A stretch of DNA of 64,000 bases, from the NCBI GenBank assembly GCA_965662735.1, contig CBFIIU010000001.1:62001-126000 (forward strand), written 5' to 3'. Shown in pieces: positions 34,809 through 44,129 of the stretch; the first letter of the stretch is position 1, and the number at the start of each line of letters is the position of its first letter. The notes beneath the pieces are model-generated. The model was not told where the DNA came from and searched no databases. It was given only the letters and a program-made list of their open reading frames with translations. The DNA comes from JAYODZ01 sp965662735 (GTDB taxonomy: Bacteria; Pseudomonadota; Alphaproteobacteria; RS24). The position numbers and the translations under genes are program-made.

Positions 34809-36049
34809 GAGGCAACCGTAGCGTTCCGCTGTTCTTGCACTTTGCCAATTCCGAGATGTTCCCACGTCTCGAGAATGGCCTGTACCAACTCATCCATCAT
34901 TGCGTCCGTGTGCAACGGCGTTGGGGTAATCCGCAAGCGCTCGGCGCCGCGCGGAACGGTCGGGTAATTAATCGGCTGAATGTAGATCCCGTGCTCATGC
35001 AGAAGCCGATCGGATGCTTGCTTGCATAATTTAGGATCGTAAACCATCAAGGGCACGATATGGGTTTCTGTCGGCAAAACGGGGAGCCCCGCCTCGATGA
35101 GCTTGCTTTTAAGGGTTGCCGCACGCTCTTGGTGGCGCTCACGAATATCATTATGGCCGCGCACATATCGAACGCTTTCGATCGCGCCCGCGGCAATGGT
35201 GGGGGGAAGCGCCGTTGTGAAAATAAAGCCAGGCGCATAAGACCGAATAGCATCTACAAGGCCTTGCGTCCCCGTAATATATCCCCCCATGATGCCGAAT
35301 GCTTTCGCCAGTGTCCCTTCAATAATATCAAGACGATCCATCACCCCGTCTCGCTCGGCAATGCCGCCGCCTGTATGGCCATACATGCCCACCGCATGCA
35401 CCTCATCTAAATAGGTGATGGCGTTATACTTCTCTGCCAAATCACAAATTTTTGCGATCGGGGCAATATCGCCATCCATTGAATAGACGGACTCGAATGC
35501 GATGATTTTGGGTCGGCCATAATCCACATCGCGCAAGAGGCTCTCTAAATGATCGGTATCATTATGGCGCCAAATCCGCTTGGTGGCCGAGCCATGGCGA
35601 ATGCCCTCAATCATTGAGGCATGGTTTAATTCATCGGAGAAAATGATGCAGTCGGGCAAAAGTTTGCTGAGGGTCGAGAGTGTCGCCTCATTCGAAATAT
35701 AGCCCGATGTAAAGACCAAAGCGGCTGCTTTATTGTGAAGCGCCGCCAGCTCACTCTCAAGTTCGACAATGAGGTGGTGGGTGCCCGAAATGTTGCGCGT
35801 CCCGCCGGCGCCAGCACCGAGACGATCAATGGCCGATTTCATGGCTTCGGTGACAACCTTATGTTGTCCCATCCCCAAATAATCATTGGAGCACCACACC
35901 ACGACATTATTATGCTCATCTCCCGTGTGGTCGGTCGCAATCGGGAATTTGCCAGCTTGCCGTGCCAAATGCGTGAAGACACGATAACGGCCTTCCTTAT
36001 GAAGGGCATTTAATGCAGAAGCAATGTGTTCTTCATAGGGCTGCTTCAT
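34805..36049 (-). CDS. hemA: 5-aminolevulinate synthase
   Basis: PLP enzyme condensing glycine with succinyl-CoA, the alphaproteobacterial (Shemin) route into haem. The 414 residues match the usual length. WCSNDYLGMGQH is near residue 52, GAGAGGTRNISGTH near 78, YLDEVHAVGMYG near 213 and the PLP lysine in GTLAKAFG (Lys249). It overlaps hemH by four bases. With hemF at 46.5 kb, three haem genes lie in this window. Confidence 0.97.
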   Translation of the reverse strand: MKQPYEEHIASALNALHKEGRYRVFTHLARQAGKFPIATDHTGDEHNNVVVWCSNDYLGMGQHKVVTEAMKSAIDRLGAGAGGTRNISGTHHLIVELESELAALHNKAAALVFTSGYISNEATLSTLSKLLPDCIIFSDELNHASMIEGIRHGSATKRIWRHNDTDHLESLLRDVDYGRPKIIAFESVYSMDGDIAPIAKICDLAEKYNAITYLDEVHAVGMYGHTGGGIAERDGVMDRLDIIEGTLAKAFGIMGGYITGTQGLVDAIRSYAPGFIFTTALPPTIAAGAIESVRYVRGHNDIRERHQERAATLKSKLIEAGLPVLPTETHIVPLMVYDPKLCKQASDRLLHEHGIYIQPINYPTVPRGAERLRITPTPLHTDAMMDELVQAILETWEHLGIGKVQEQRNATVAS

Positions 36050-36165
36050 CGATCCACCTGCTCAGTTTATCCCGTCTGTCTGACGCGCTAACCGTTGATA
36101 TAATAATCATTTTCATATCACCATCGGTCGAGAAAGCCCAGAGCGGCGTCGGGTCGCACGGGTGA

Positions 36166-36396
36166 CTATTCGTCTGCTTCTCGGCGTACAAAAGTGACGC
36201 AGTAAAATTCGGCACCATCGAACAGGTCTTGGGGTTCTTCAACCCCTTCGATCATCATAAAGCGTCGTGCTGTGATCTGGCCTTCCATGCGATATCCGCG
36301 GGCGCTCATATTGCGACGATGAAATTCCATGGCAGCGGGCGTAAAATCCCGAGCAAGAACGGTGATGCGTTCAGGTTGTTCTGTATTATCAGTCAT
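36166..36396 (-). CDS. Conserved-looking small protein, unknown
   Basis: 76-residue protein (MTDNTEQPERITVLARDFTPAAMEFHRRNM...). GAGG six bases before the ATG at 36396 supports it as a real gene. The order strand-helix-strand with RMEGQITARRFMMIEG and FYCVTFVRRE suggests a small alpha/beta fold. It is free-standing upstream of hemA. I do not recognise a family. Confidence 0.6.
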   Translation of the reverse strand: MTDNTEQPERITVLARDFTPAAMEFHRRNMSARGYRMEGQITARRFMMIEGVEEPQDLFDGAEFYCVTFVRREADE

Positions 36397-36526
36397 TTCA
36401 TACCTCAATTGCGAAATGCAGATCTATCGGATACGCGTTTTTCGCCCATAGTGTCAACTGAAAGCCACGGGTGGTTCCCTCATTAAATGAGCTTAGCACG
36501 AGAGCTTGGCAGCCGATAGGGGGAGG

Positions 36527-37660
36527 TTAATAGGATCCTAAAGACGCATAACGATCAGTGTGATAGGTGCTGTCGCCAAATATTTGGGCTTGAACACGGG
36601 CCCGTTTCAAATAGAGCCCGACATCAACCGCGTCGGTCATGCCGATACCACCATGCATTTGCACACCTTCATTCGTGATAAGGCGGCTTGCGTCGCATAA
36701 CCGCGCCTTCGCCAAACTGGCCGAGCGGGCAATGTCGTTCCGGTTTTCTTCAAGCGCCGATAAGGCATCCAGGACAACCGACTGCGCAATCTCAACCTCG
36801 CAGAACATTTCGGCGGCACGGTGTTGGAGGGCTTGAAAACTCCCAATAATTTGTCCGAACTGCTTCCGCTCTTTCAAATACTCAATCGTGGTTTCAAAAA
36901 CGCTCTCGGCTCCGCCCAGCATTTCTGCTGAAATCATAATGCGCGCCATGTCTAAAACTTTTTCGAGGCCCGCAAACGCATGTCCGACAGCTCCCAAAGT
37001 CGCCTCGACAGGGGTGTTGTCGAATTTAATTTGTGCGGCATTTCGGCTATCGACCATCAGTGTTCGGGTGATCGTGACGCCAGAGGCGTTTGGATCGACA
37101 ACAAAAACAGATAGTCCAGAGGTGTCACCGTCTTGGCCACTTGTGCGCGCAACCACCAGAAGCTTGTTGGCAATATGGCCGTCTAATACGAAATTCTTCT
37201 CGCCGGAAAGCACAAATGCGCCATTTTCCTCGGAAGCGCGGGTCTGCATGCCCAGCGGACGGTGATGGTTGCCTTCATCAATGGCCAATGCCATGAGCAG
37301 TTCTCCGCTTGCAATTTGCGGCAAAAAGTCCTGTTTCTGCGCGTCATCGCCTAATTCCATAATCAGTCCGGCGCTCAAAATAGATGACGCGAAAAGCGGC
37401 GTCGCGGCGAGGGTGCGTCCGGCTTGCTCCATCACCAAACCCATCCCGACGGGGCCGAAGCCGGTTCCGCCATAGGCTTCCGGGATCAATATGCCCGCAA
37501 AGCCCAACTCAACCGCCTGTTTCCAGACGGAGGGGTCATAGCCACGATCATCTTCCTTGTCGCGCAGGGCTCGTAAATTTGCCACGGGAACTTGTTCGTT
37601 AAAAAATTGTGCCGCCATATCGCGCAGCATCACCTGTTCTTCAGTCAGGACAAAAGCCAT
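36527..37660 (-). CDS. Acyl-CoA dehydrogenase-like subunit lacking the catalytic Glu
   Basis: 377-residue acyl-CoA dehydrogenase family flavoprotein: N-terminal helical domain, middle beta domain and C-terminal domain with LKERKQFGQIIGSFQALQHRAAEM near residue 265 and QMHGGIGMTDAVDVGLYLKRA near 335. At the place where active members carry YEGT or EGGTSE, this protein reads QIFGDSTYHTDRY, so the catalytic glutamate is replaced. The neighbouring upstream paralogue keeps it. Such pairs form heteromeric dehydrogenases in actinobacterial steroid and bulky acyl-CoA degradation, which is my inference here. Confidence 0.85.
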   Translation of the reverse strand: MAFVLTEEQVMLRDMAAQFFNEQVPVANLRALRDKEDDRGYDPSVWKQAVELGFAGILIPEAYGGTGFGPVGMGLVMEQAGRTLAATPLFASSILSAGLIMELGDDAQKQDFLPQIASGELLMALAIDEGNHHRPLGMQTRASEENGAFVLSGEKNFVLDGHIANKLLVVARTSGQDGDTSGLSVFVVDPNASGVTITRTLMVDSRNAAQIKFDNTPVEATLGAVGHAFAGLEKVLDMARIMISAEMLGGAESVFETTIEYLKERKQFGQIIGSFQALQHRAAEMFCEVEIAQSVVLDALSALEENRNDIARSASLAKARLCDASRLITNEGVQMHGGIGMTDAVDVGLYLKRARVQAQIFGDSTYHTDRYASLGSY

Positions 37661-37694
37661 TCTACTTCTCCGAGGTCACGATGAAAATTCGTGG

Positions 37695-38894
37695 TTATGA
37701 TTTGGCGGCGTCTGGCAGGCCTAAAACGCGTTTTGAAATCACATTCAATTGCACTTCAGAGGTTCCGCCTTCGATCGAGTTGCCTTTCGAACGCAACCAT
37801 GACCTCGTGACGGCGAGCTCGCGACTATCAAAGCCATCGCCCTCCCAACCGAGCGCCTGCGTCCCCATCACGTCCAGCAACAGCTCGAAACGACGTTTGT
37901 TCAGCTCTGTGCCATAATATTTGAACATGGACGCGCCCGCACCTGGCCCTTGCCCCGCTTTGGATTGCTCGGCACTGCGCTTCAAGCTGAGGCCGAAGGC
38001 TTGTTGGTCCATTTTGTGCTGAGCCACGGCTTGGCGCAGCGATGGGTTTGCAATCCGGCCATTATCTTCACCAAAAATTTCCTTAGCCATGACTTCCATG
38101 CCGCCCATCGAGGCCGCGCCGGCGCCCATGTTCATGCTTGAGATCATGGTGCGCTCGTGTTCGAGCAAGCGTTTGGCAATTGTCCAGCCTTTGTTCAATT
38201 CGCCCACCAAATTCTCTTTGGGCACTTTGACGTCGGTGAGGAAGGTTTCACAAAAAGGCGAGGAGCCCGAAATCAATTTAATCGGTCGTGCCTCGACACC
38301 TGGATCATCCATGTCGATCAGCAAGAATGAAATGCCTTCATGTTTCACCGAGGTGTCGGTGCGCACGAGGCAGAAAATCCAGTCGCATTTATCGGCGTAA
38401 GAAGTCCAAACTTTTTGTCCATTGACGAGGTAATGATCTCCCTTGTCTTCCGCACGGGTTTGGAGGCTTGCCAGATCAGACCCAGCACCTGGCTCGGAAT
38501 AGCCTTGGCACCAGCGAATTTCCCCGCGCACAATTTCCGGAATATATTTCTTTTTCTGCTCCTCGCTAGCGAATTCAAGCAGAGCTGGGCCAAGCATCCA
38601 TAGGCCAAAACTGGTGAGCGCAGGACGCGCGCTAATGCGCGATAATTCTTCTTGAAGAATTTTGTTCTGAGCCTTATCCAGCCCACCGCCGCCATATTCC
38701 GCAGGCCAAGTGGGGGCCGTCCAACCGCGCGCTGCCATGCGGTCCATCCAAAGCTTGGTGTCTGGGTTAGGAAAAGAGGCATTGCGCCCGCCCCAGGGCA
38801 TTTCGCGCTCCGGCATCGGCGTTCTCATGGATTGGGGGCAGTTTTCTTCCAACCAGGCGCGAGTCTCCGCGCGGAATTCTTCTAACGCACTCAT
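37695..38894 (-). CDS. Acyl-CoA dehydrogenase, catalytic subunit
   Basis: 399-residue FAD-dependent acyl-CoA dehydrogenase oxidising an acyl-CoA at the alpha-beta bond. Shows WCQGYSEPGAGSDLASLQTRA near residue 130, GQKVWTSYADKCDW near 158 and RSKGNSIEGGTSEVQLNVISKRVLGLP at the C terminus with the catalytic Glu retained. AGGAG precedes ATG 38894. It starts upstream of the Glu-lacking paralogue with 34 bases between them, so the two are probably one alpha-beta enzyme. Confidence 0.88.
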   Translation of the reverse strand: MSALEEFRAETRAWLEENCPQSMRTPMPEREMPWGGRNASFPNPDTKLWMDRMAARGWTAPTWPAEYGGGGLDKAQNKILQEELSRISARPALTSFGLWMLGPALLEFASEEQKKKYIPEIVRGEIRWCQGYSEPGAGSDLASLQTRAEDKGDHYLVNGQKVWTSYADKCDWIFCLVRTDTSVKHEGISFLLIDMDDPGVEARPIKLISGSSPFCETFLTDVKVPKENLVGELNKGWTIAKRLLEHERTMISSMNMGAGAASMGGMEVMAKEIFGEDNGRIANPSLRQAVAQHKMDQQAFGLSLKRSAEQSKAGQGPGAGASMFKYYGTELNKRRFELLLDVMGTQALGWEGDGFDSRELAVTRSWLRSKGNSIEGGTSEVQLNVISKRVLGLPDAAKS

Positions 38895-39079
38895 GAAAAT
38901 CTCCTCGTCCAAATAATTATTGCAGATCTATTAAAGTGTAGTTTACCGCGTTGGGCGAAGAGAGCAAGTCGGTAGGGCAGGCCTGACATATCCCGCCAAG
39001 CGGCATCTGGTCGCATTTCGAACGCGATTTCGGCGACGCTGACCGTTATTCTGCCCGCGATTTCGTGGGTTAGCTTATC

Positions 39080-40138
39080 TTAAGCAAGCTTTTTTCCAGT
39101 GCCCGTGAGAACATGGCGGGCAATCGGCTCACCTGCCGCATAGGCGGCGAGTGTGTGACCTATGGATATATAACGCCCGCGGTCGGCTCCATAAGTATGG
39201 GCAGACGCATGGGGTGTGACGATCACATTAGGGAGCGCCATAAAATCAAAGGACGACCCTTGAAATGGCCCGCCGCGATCGGGGTCTGGCTCTGGGTTCA
39301 TGGGGTCAGCTGGATAGCGGTACCACGTGTCGATGGTGGCGCCTGCAATTTGGCCGGTCTTGAGGGCCTCGTAAAAGGCTTTTTCAGCAATGACTTCCCC
39401 TCGGGCCACATTGATCACGTAAGCGGAAGGCTTCATGGCAGCAAATTGTTCCGCGTCCAAAATGTGCCGCGTTTCGTCATTCAGATCGCAGGTGCAGACG
39501 ATGTAATCGCTTTCCTCACATAGGCGTGTGACGTCTGATTTGGTGCCAATCCAATCAAGCGGGGCGGGCGTCTTCTCCCGCTTAGACCGTGCAACCGCAA
39601 TCGAGCGCACGCCAAACACCTCGGCCCGCGCCGCCGTCGCTTGACCGATTTCGCCAAAGCCGATCAGACCGAGCGTTTTGCCGCTGAGGTCGCCATGCTG
39701 TCCTTCGCGTCGGACATTATATCCCCCGCGCGTCCAATCACCGCGACGTAGGTCGCGGTCTAAGCCCATCAGATCAGTTTCATTGAGCAACATGCACGCC
39801 AGAATAAATTCGGCAATGGGTGCGGCATGCCCACTCGCCGTCGCCACTAATAGGCCGTCGGGAAGCTGGTCGGGATCAATCCAGTCTGTGCCAACCCAAG
39901 GCTGGACAATGATGCGCAATTTTTGGCCCAGCATTAAGGCGCCAAAATTACCCGGGGTTAGCACAAAGTCGGGGCTGATCACGGCAGCTTCGCTGCGCGC
40001 GATGAGGGCATCGCGCGCCTCGGCTGTTTCTGCATTGGTCCACCCCTCCACGCACCAATCCGGCAGCAGCTCGGAGAGAAGCGGAATATACTGTGCTCCG
40101 GTCGACCCGAAGACAGCAACAATGCGCGGATCACTCAT
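39080..40138 (-). CDS. D-2-hydroxyacid dehydrogenase family protein
   Basis: 352-residue NAD(P)-dependent dehydrogenase of the D-isomer 2-hydroxyacid family. The Rossmann motif is GLIGFGEIGQATAARAEVFG near residue 157. The catalytic Arg lies in INVARGEVIAEKAFYEAL, the Glu pairs with it further on, and the catalytic His is in VIVTPHASAHTYG. Substrate unknown. The start overlaps the acyl-CoA synthetase stop by four bases (ATGA), so the two are translationally linked. Confidence 0.85.
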   Translation of the reverse strand: MSDPRIVAVFGSTGAQYIPLLSELLPDWCVEGWTNAETAEARDALIARSEAAVISPDFVLTPGNFGALMLGQKLRIIVQPWVGTDWIDPDQLPDGLLVATASGHAAPIAEFILACMLLNETDLMGLDRDLRRGDWTRGGYNVRREGQHGDLSGKTLGLIGFGEIGQATAARAEVFGVRSIAVARSKREKTPAPLDWIGTKSDVTRLCEESDYIVCTCDLNDETRHILDAEQFAAMKPSAYVINVARGEVIAEKAFYEALKTGQIAGATIDTWYRYPADPMNPEPDPDRGGPFQGSSFDFMALPNVIVTPHASAHTYGADRGRYISIGHTLAAYAAGEPIARHVLTGTGKKLA

Positions 40139-41748
40139 GCGCTTGCGGCGACTTGTTGGCGCGCAAACTCAGCCACTGATTTGTAATCGGCTTTCCCATT
40201 CGGCGCTCGGAAAGGAGGCCCGTCGGTGAAAATATGCTTCGGGGTTTTATAGCCCGCCAAATGGCCGCGCACAAAAACGCGCAACGCCTCGGCATCAAAG
40301 CTGTGCCCGTCACCCAGTTTCACGACGCCCACGACCGCTTGCCCCCATTTCTCATCGGGAACGCCAACGACCAGCGCATCTTCAACGCTGTCATGCAGTT
40401 TTAGAATCTCTTCCACTTCTTCGGGGTAGATTTTTTCACCCGCTGAGTTGATGCAGACGGAGCCCCGCCCGAGCAGGGTCAATGTGCCATCCTCGGACAC
40501 CAGACAATAGTCGCCAGGAATGGAATACATATGCCCATTAATTTCCTTGAAGGTTTTTGCGGTCTTCTCGGCATCGCCATAATAGCCGCGTGGAATAGGG
40601 CCTCCAAAAGCAATGAACCCTGGCTTGTCGCTTCCCCACGGAATTTCATTGTCATTTTCGTCAAAGACTTTGCAATATTCATTGGTTTTGAATTCAGCGG
40701 TTTTGACTGGCATGTCTTTAGCCGTCAGCGAGGCGCCAAATCCAATGGCTTCCGAGGAGCCAAAGCTATCCGCAAGAACAGCATTTGGAATGTGATTTAA
40801 GAGGCCTTGTTTGACCTCCATGCTCCACATGACCCCCGATGAGATCATTCCCGTTACGCTGCTCAGATTATATTTGCCTGGGTTTTTGTCGAGTTCGGCC
40901 AGCATGGGCTTCGCAAAGGCATCGCCGACAATGGCCATATTATTAATGCCATGTCGTTCGACCGCCGACCACAATTCATGAGTATCGAGCGATGGGCTTT
41001 CCAGCGTGACGATGGTGCCGCCCATTGAGAAGGCATTCATGGCGGTAAACAGGCCTGTGCCATGCATGAGCGGACAAGCGGGCAAAAAGACTTCGCCTGG
41101 CCCTTGGGCCGTCAAAAAGTCGCGCAATTCATCCAAGGTTTCCGGCACATCACCCAAAACCCGCAAGCTCAAGGTTTGGGCTTCCCGCAAATTATGGTGG
41201 TCCCACATAACGCCCTTGGGCATGCCCGTCGTTCCGCCTGTATAGAGAAACAACATGTCGTCATTATTGCGTTCAATATCGAGGTTGCTGCCATCTCCTT
41301 CAGAGGTCAGCTCTTCATAGGCGATGGTTCCGGCAAGCGGTTGGTCATCGCCATCTATTTCCACCCAAAGTTTGACTTTGGGCAGCCGCCCCATGAGTTC
41401 GCGAATATTGTCGCGGAACTCTGATCCGAAAACCACGACGGTTGCATCAGAGTTGTCAAAAATATAGTGCACTTCCTCGGCGGTGTAGCGATAGTTGACA
41501 TTCACATGCGTCAAGCGACCCCGGAAGCAAGCCGTCAGAAGCTCCATATATTCCGGCCGATTGCGCATATAAAAGCCAACCTTGTCGCCCGTGCTTGCGC
41601 CGCGTGCGCGCAGGTTCCGAGCCAAATTATTGGTCCGTCGGTCAACCTCACCCCAAGTGATCACCCGATCGCCATGAATAAGCGCGGGGCGATCGCCCGA
41701 CGCCACTGACATTGTCAGATCCATAATGTCGCCAAAATTCCAATGCAT
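40135..41748 (-). CDS. Acyl-CoA synthetase (AMP-forming, ANL family)
   Basis: Activates a carboxylic acid to its CoA thioester through an acyl-adenylate. The 537-residue product from MHWNFGDIMDLTMS (41748) has the P-loop YTGGTTGMPKGVMWDHHN near residue 170, DSFGSSEAIGFGAS near 320 and LLGRGSVCINSAGEKIYPEEVEEIL near 425. GEKIYPEEVE marks the C-terminal hinge, and the conserved lysine of APNGKADYK is near 522. GAGGAGG precedes the start. First gene of a catabolic cluster with the dehydrogenase and two acyl-CoA dehydrogenases. Confidence 0.92.
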   Translation of the reverse strand: MHWNFGDIMDLTMSVASGDRPALIHGDRVITWGEVDRRTNNLARNLRARGASTGDKVGFYMRNRPEYMELLTACFRGRLTHVNVNYRYTAEEVHYIFDNSDATVVVFGSEFRDNIRELMGRLPKVKLWVEIDGDDQPLAGTIAYEELTSEGDGSNLDIERNNDDMLFLYTGGTTGMPKGVMWDHHNLREAQTLSLRVLGDVPETLDELRDFLTAQGPGEVFLPACPLMHGTGLFTAMNAFSMGGTIVTLESPSLDTHELWSAVERHGINNMAIVGDAFAKPMLAELDKNPGKYNLSSVTGMISSGVMWSMEVKQGLLNHIPNAVLADSFGSSEAIGFGASLTAKDMPVKTAEFKTNEYCKVFDENDNEIPWGSDKPGFIAFGGPIPRGYYGDAEKTAKTFKEINGHMYSIPGDYCLVSEDGTLTLLGRGSVCINSAGEKIYPEEVEEILKLHDSVEDALVVGVPDEKWGQAVVGVVKLGDGHSFDAEALRVFVRGHLAGYKTPKHIFTDGPPFRAPNGKADYKSVAEFARQQVAASA

Positions 41749-41924
41749 ACTGTCCTCCTCTTTGATCCATATCTGGGCAAATTGTGACGAAAATTGCAAT
41801 GGCTTATGTGATGATTGCAGGCCTGAACTCAAAAATTTTTATGAATAATGTTGAGGATTGCTTGTTGGGCTGCGCAATCCAGCGTATGACCGAGGGATAA
41901 AGTGTAGGAAATAATGGTGCACCC

Positions 41925-42872
41925 ATGCTGATGTCGGCTTTATATGTTATCGGCGGTCTGATTCTGTTGGCGGGGGCGGGCGAATATTTCGTCCGAAGTG
42001 CCGTATCCATCGCCGCGCGTCTGTCGATCTCCCCTCTGATTATTGGTCTCACCATTGTCGCCTTTGGAACGTCTCTACCGGAATTGACTGTTTCTTTGGG
42101 ATCGGCCTTGTCGGGTCAGCCTGATATTGCCGTGGGCAATGTGGTCGGAAGCAATATTGCAAATATGCTTTTGGTGTTGGGTTTGGCCGCCGCTATTTCG
42201 CCCTTCGCCGTCGGCGTTGCGAGTGTTCGCCGCGATAGTTTGGTAATGCTGGTGGCGACGCTCGGCGTGGTCGGCCTCTCTTTTTACGGAGAAATTCCGC
42301 GATTTGCTGGTTTAGCCATGATTGCGGTTCTGGTTGGCTATGTGATGTATGCCATCCGCGATGATCGTTCTTCATCGCAAGAGGGGCATGAAGATGTTGA
42401 CGATCAGATGATGTCGGGTGGATTACCTGTTTATCTCTTGGTCGGCAGTGTCTCGCTCGCGGGGGTGGTGTTAGGCGCAGACTTACTGATCCAAGGCGCC
42501 ACTTTTTTTGCCCGTCAATTGGGTGTCAGCGAAGCAGTCATTGGCTTAACCCTGGTGGCGGTTGGCACCTCATTGCCCGAAGTTGTGGTGTCGGTGATTG
42601 CGGCTTTTCGCGGACATGCAGCGGTGGCGGTTGGCAATGTGTTGGGCAGCAATATTTTTAATATCCTTCTGATCCTTGGGGCAACGGCGGCGATTGCACC
42701 TCTTCCCATTGCGCCAGAGATCGCGCATCGCGATGTATGGGTTATGTTATTCACCACCTTAATGTTGGTGTTCTTTCTGCGTTCAGATGCGCGGCTTACC
42801 CGTTTGGAAGGTATGATTGCTTTGCTGGTTTACGCCCTCTACATCGGGGTATTGTATTATCGGATGGGCTGA
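41925..42872 (+). CDS. Calcium/sodium antiporter (CaCA family, YrbG-like)
   Basis: 315-residue membrane protein with about ten hydrophobic segments and two inverted alpha-repeats, each carrying GTSLPE: VAFGTSLPELTVSLGSALSGQPDIAVGNVVGSNIAN near residue 46 and VAVGTSLPEVVVS near 208. The cytoplasmic loop between halves (DDRSSSQEGHEDVDDQ) is acidic. It starts its own plus-strand unit and diverges from the acyl-CoA synthetase. Cation specificity is not certain from sequence. Confidence 0.88.
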   Translation: MLMSALYVIGGLILLAGAGEYFVRSAVSIAARLSISPLIIGLTIVAFGTSLPELTVSLGSALSGQPDIAVGNVVGSNIANMLLVLGLAAAISPFAVGVASVRRDSLVMLVATLGVVGLSFYGEIPRFAGLAMIAVLVGYVMYAIRDDRSSSQEGHEDVDDQMMSGGLPVYLLVGSVSLAGVVLGADLLIQGATFFARQLGVSEAVIGLTLVAVGTSLPEVVVSVIAAFRGHAAVAVGNVLGSNIFNILLILGATAAIAPLPIAPEIAHRDVWVMLFTTLMLVFFLRSDARLTRLEGMIALLVYALYIGVLYYRMG

Positions 42873-42922
42873 GAAGGCCATTTGGCATGCATGGGTGAGC
42901 TTGGAAGGATATAATTGAGGAA

Positions 42923-43441
42923 ATGGTTAAGATTATTCCCTACGCGCCCGAATGGGATGCTGCCATTGATGCATTAATCGACGAGGTGATGGGGCCGGGC
43001 CGATATGCTCGGACGGCCGAACGCCTGCGCGAGGGCAATCGCGCGATTGCAGATTATGGATTTGTGGTTATCGATGACCAAAAGAATATTCAGGGAACCA
43101 TTAGTTTTTGGCCCATACAGATCGGGGCGACGCCATCGCTATTGCTTGGACCTTTGGCCATTCAGCCGGCCTTTCGTGGACAGGGAGCGGGCTTGACTCT
43201 GATCACACATGCGCGTGACCATATTTTCTCGCGAGATCCATCTCAAAATTTTCTGAAAAATCCACTGCCGATCCTTTTGGTGGGGGATGAACCCTATTAT
43301 GGGCGGGTCGGCTTTTCTGTCGCGCCGAGAGCGGTTCAATTGCCTGGGCCGGTTAATCCTGACCGCGTGCTCATTTGGTTGCCAGAAGGTGCGGCAATGC
43401 CAATAGGTGAGGTGCGGGCGCAGCCGCGCGCGGCCCTCTAG
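42923..43441 (+). CDS. GNAT-family N-acetyltransferase
   Basis: 172-residue GNAT protein of the YhbS-like type. The acetyl-CoA loop LGPLAIQPAFRGQGAGLTLITHA is near residue 75. PILLVGDEPYYGRVGFSVAPRAVQLPGPV near 112 fits the predicted-acetyltransferase branch. GAGG lies unusually close to the ATG at 42923. Substrate unknown. Confidence 0.85.
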   Translation: MVKIIPYAPEWDAAIDALIDEVMGPGRYARTAERLREGNRAIADYGFVVIDDQKNIQGTISFWPIQIGATPSLLLGPLAIQPAFRGQGAGLTLITHARDHIFSRDPSQNFLKNPLPILLVGDEPYYGRVGFSVAPRAVQLPGPVNPDRVLIWLPEGAAMPIGEVRAQPRAAL

Positions 43442-43550
43442 CCAGTCTAAACCCTGTTTTTTCTGCGTTTTGGCCCGTTTCGTATGAGGCTCCCAATGCG
43501 GAGCTTGTATTCGTGTCCTGGCATCGTACATTAAAGAAGAGGAGTTTTTT

Positions 43551-44129
43551 ATGAAAGATGCCGGGTCGAGTTTTTCATCTGCTTTGCGTGCGGCCGAGGA
43601 AGCCGCTCAGGGCGACCGCTTGCCTCCCGTGCATTTATGGGAACCAGACTATTGCGGCGATATTGGAATGCGCATTGCCCGCGATGGCCAATGGTTTTAT
43701 GCCGGCTCGCCAATCGGGCGAAAGCGCTTGGTCCGCCTGTTTTCAACGATCTTGCGGCGCGATCCTGACGATGCCTATTATTTGGTGACACCGGCTGAAA
43801 AGATTTCTATTGCCGTTGAAGATGTTCCCTTTATTGCGATCGCTGTAGACCGAGAAGGCGAGGGCGCCGCGCAAATTTTGACCTTCACAACGAATGTCGG
43901 TGATCGTGTTGTGGCTTGTGCCGATCATCCTATTCGGTTCGTCATTGACCCCGACACTCACCAGCCCGCGCCTTATGTTCATGTGCGTGATCGTTTGGAA
44001 GCGCGCATTAATCGGGCGGTGTTTTATGATCTGGTCAATTTGGCTGTCGAACATGAGGGCGCCCTTGGAATTTGGAGTGGGGGGCAGTTTTTCTCTATGG
44101 CTGATCTCGCTGAGCTTGATGATGAATGA
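43551..44129 (+). CDS. DUF1285 protein
   Basis: 192-residue protein with the DUF1285 blocks LPPVHLWEPDYCGDIGMRIARDGQWFYAGSPI near residue 24 and the beta-rich core PVEKISIAVEDVPF-like segments near 80. Function unknown. GAGGAG precedes the ATG. It leads a compact unit with NUDIX, DUF6111 and cca, an order shared by other alphaproteobacteria; the stop overlaps the NUDIX start. Confidence 0.85.
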   Translation: MKDAGSSFSSALRAAEEAAQGDRLPPVHLWEPDYCGDIGMRIARDGQWFYAGSPIGRKRLVRLFSTILRRDPDDAYYLVTPAEKISIAVEDVPFIAIAVDREGEGAAQILTFTTNVGDRVVACADHPIRFVIDPDTHQPAPYVHVRDRLEARINRAVFYDLVNLAVEHEGALGIWSGGQFFSMADLAELDDE

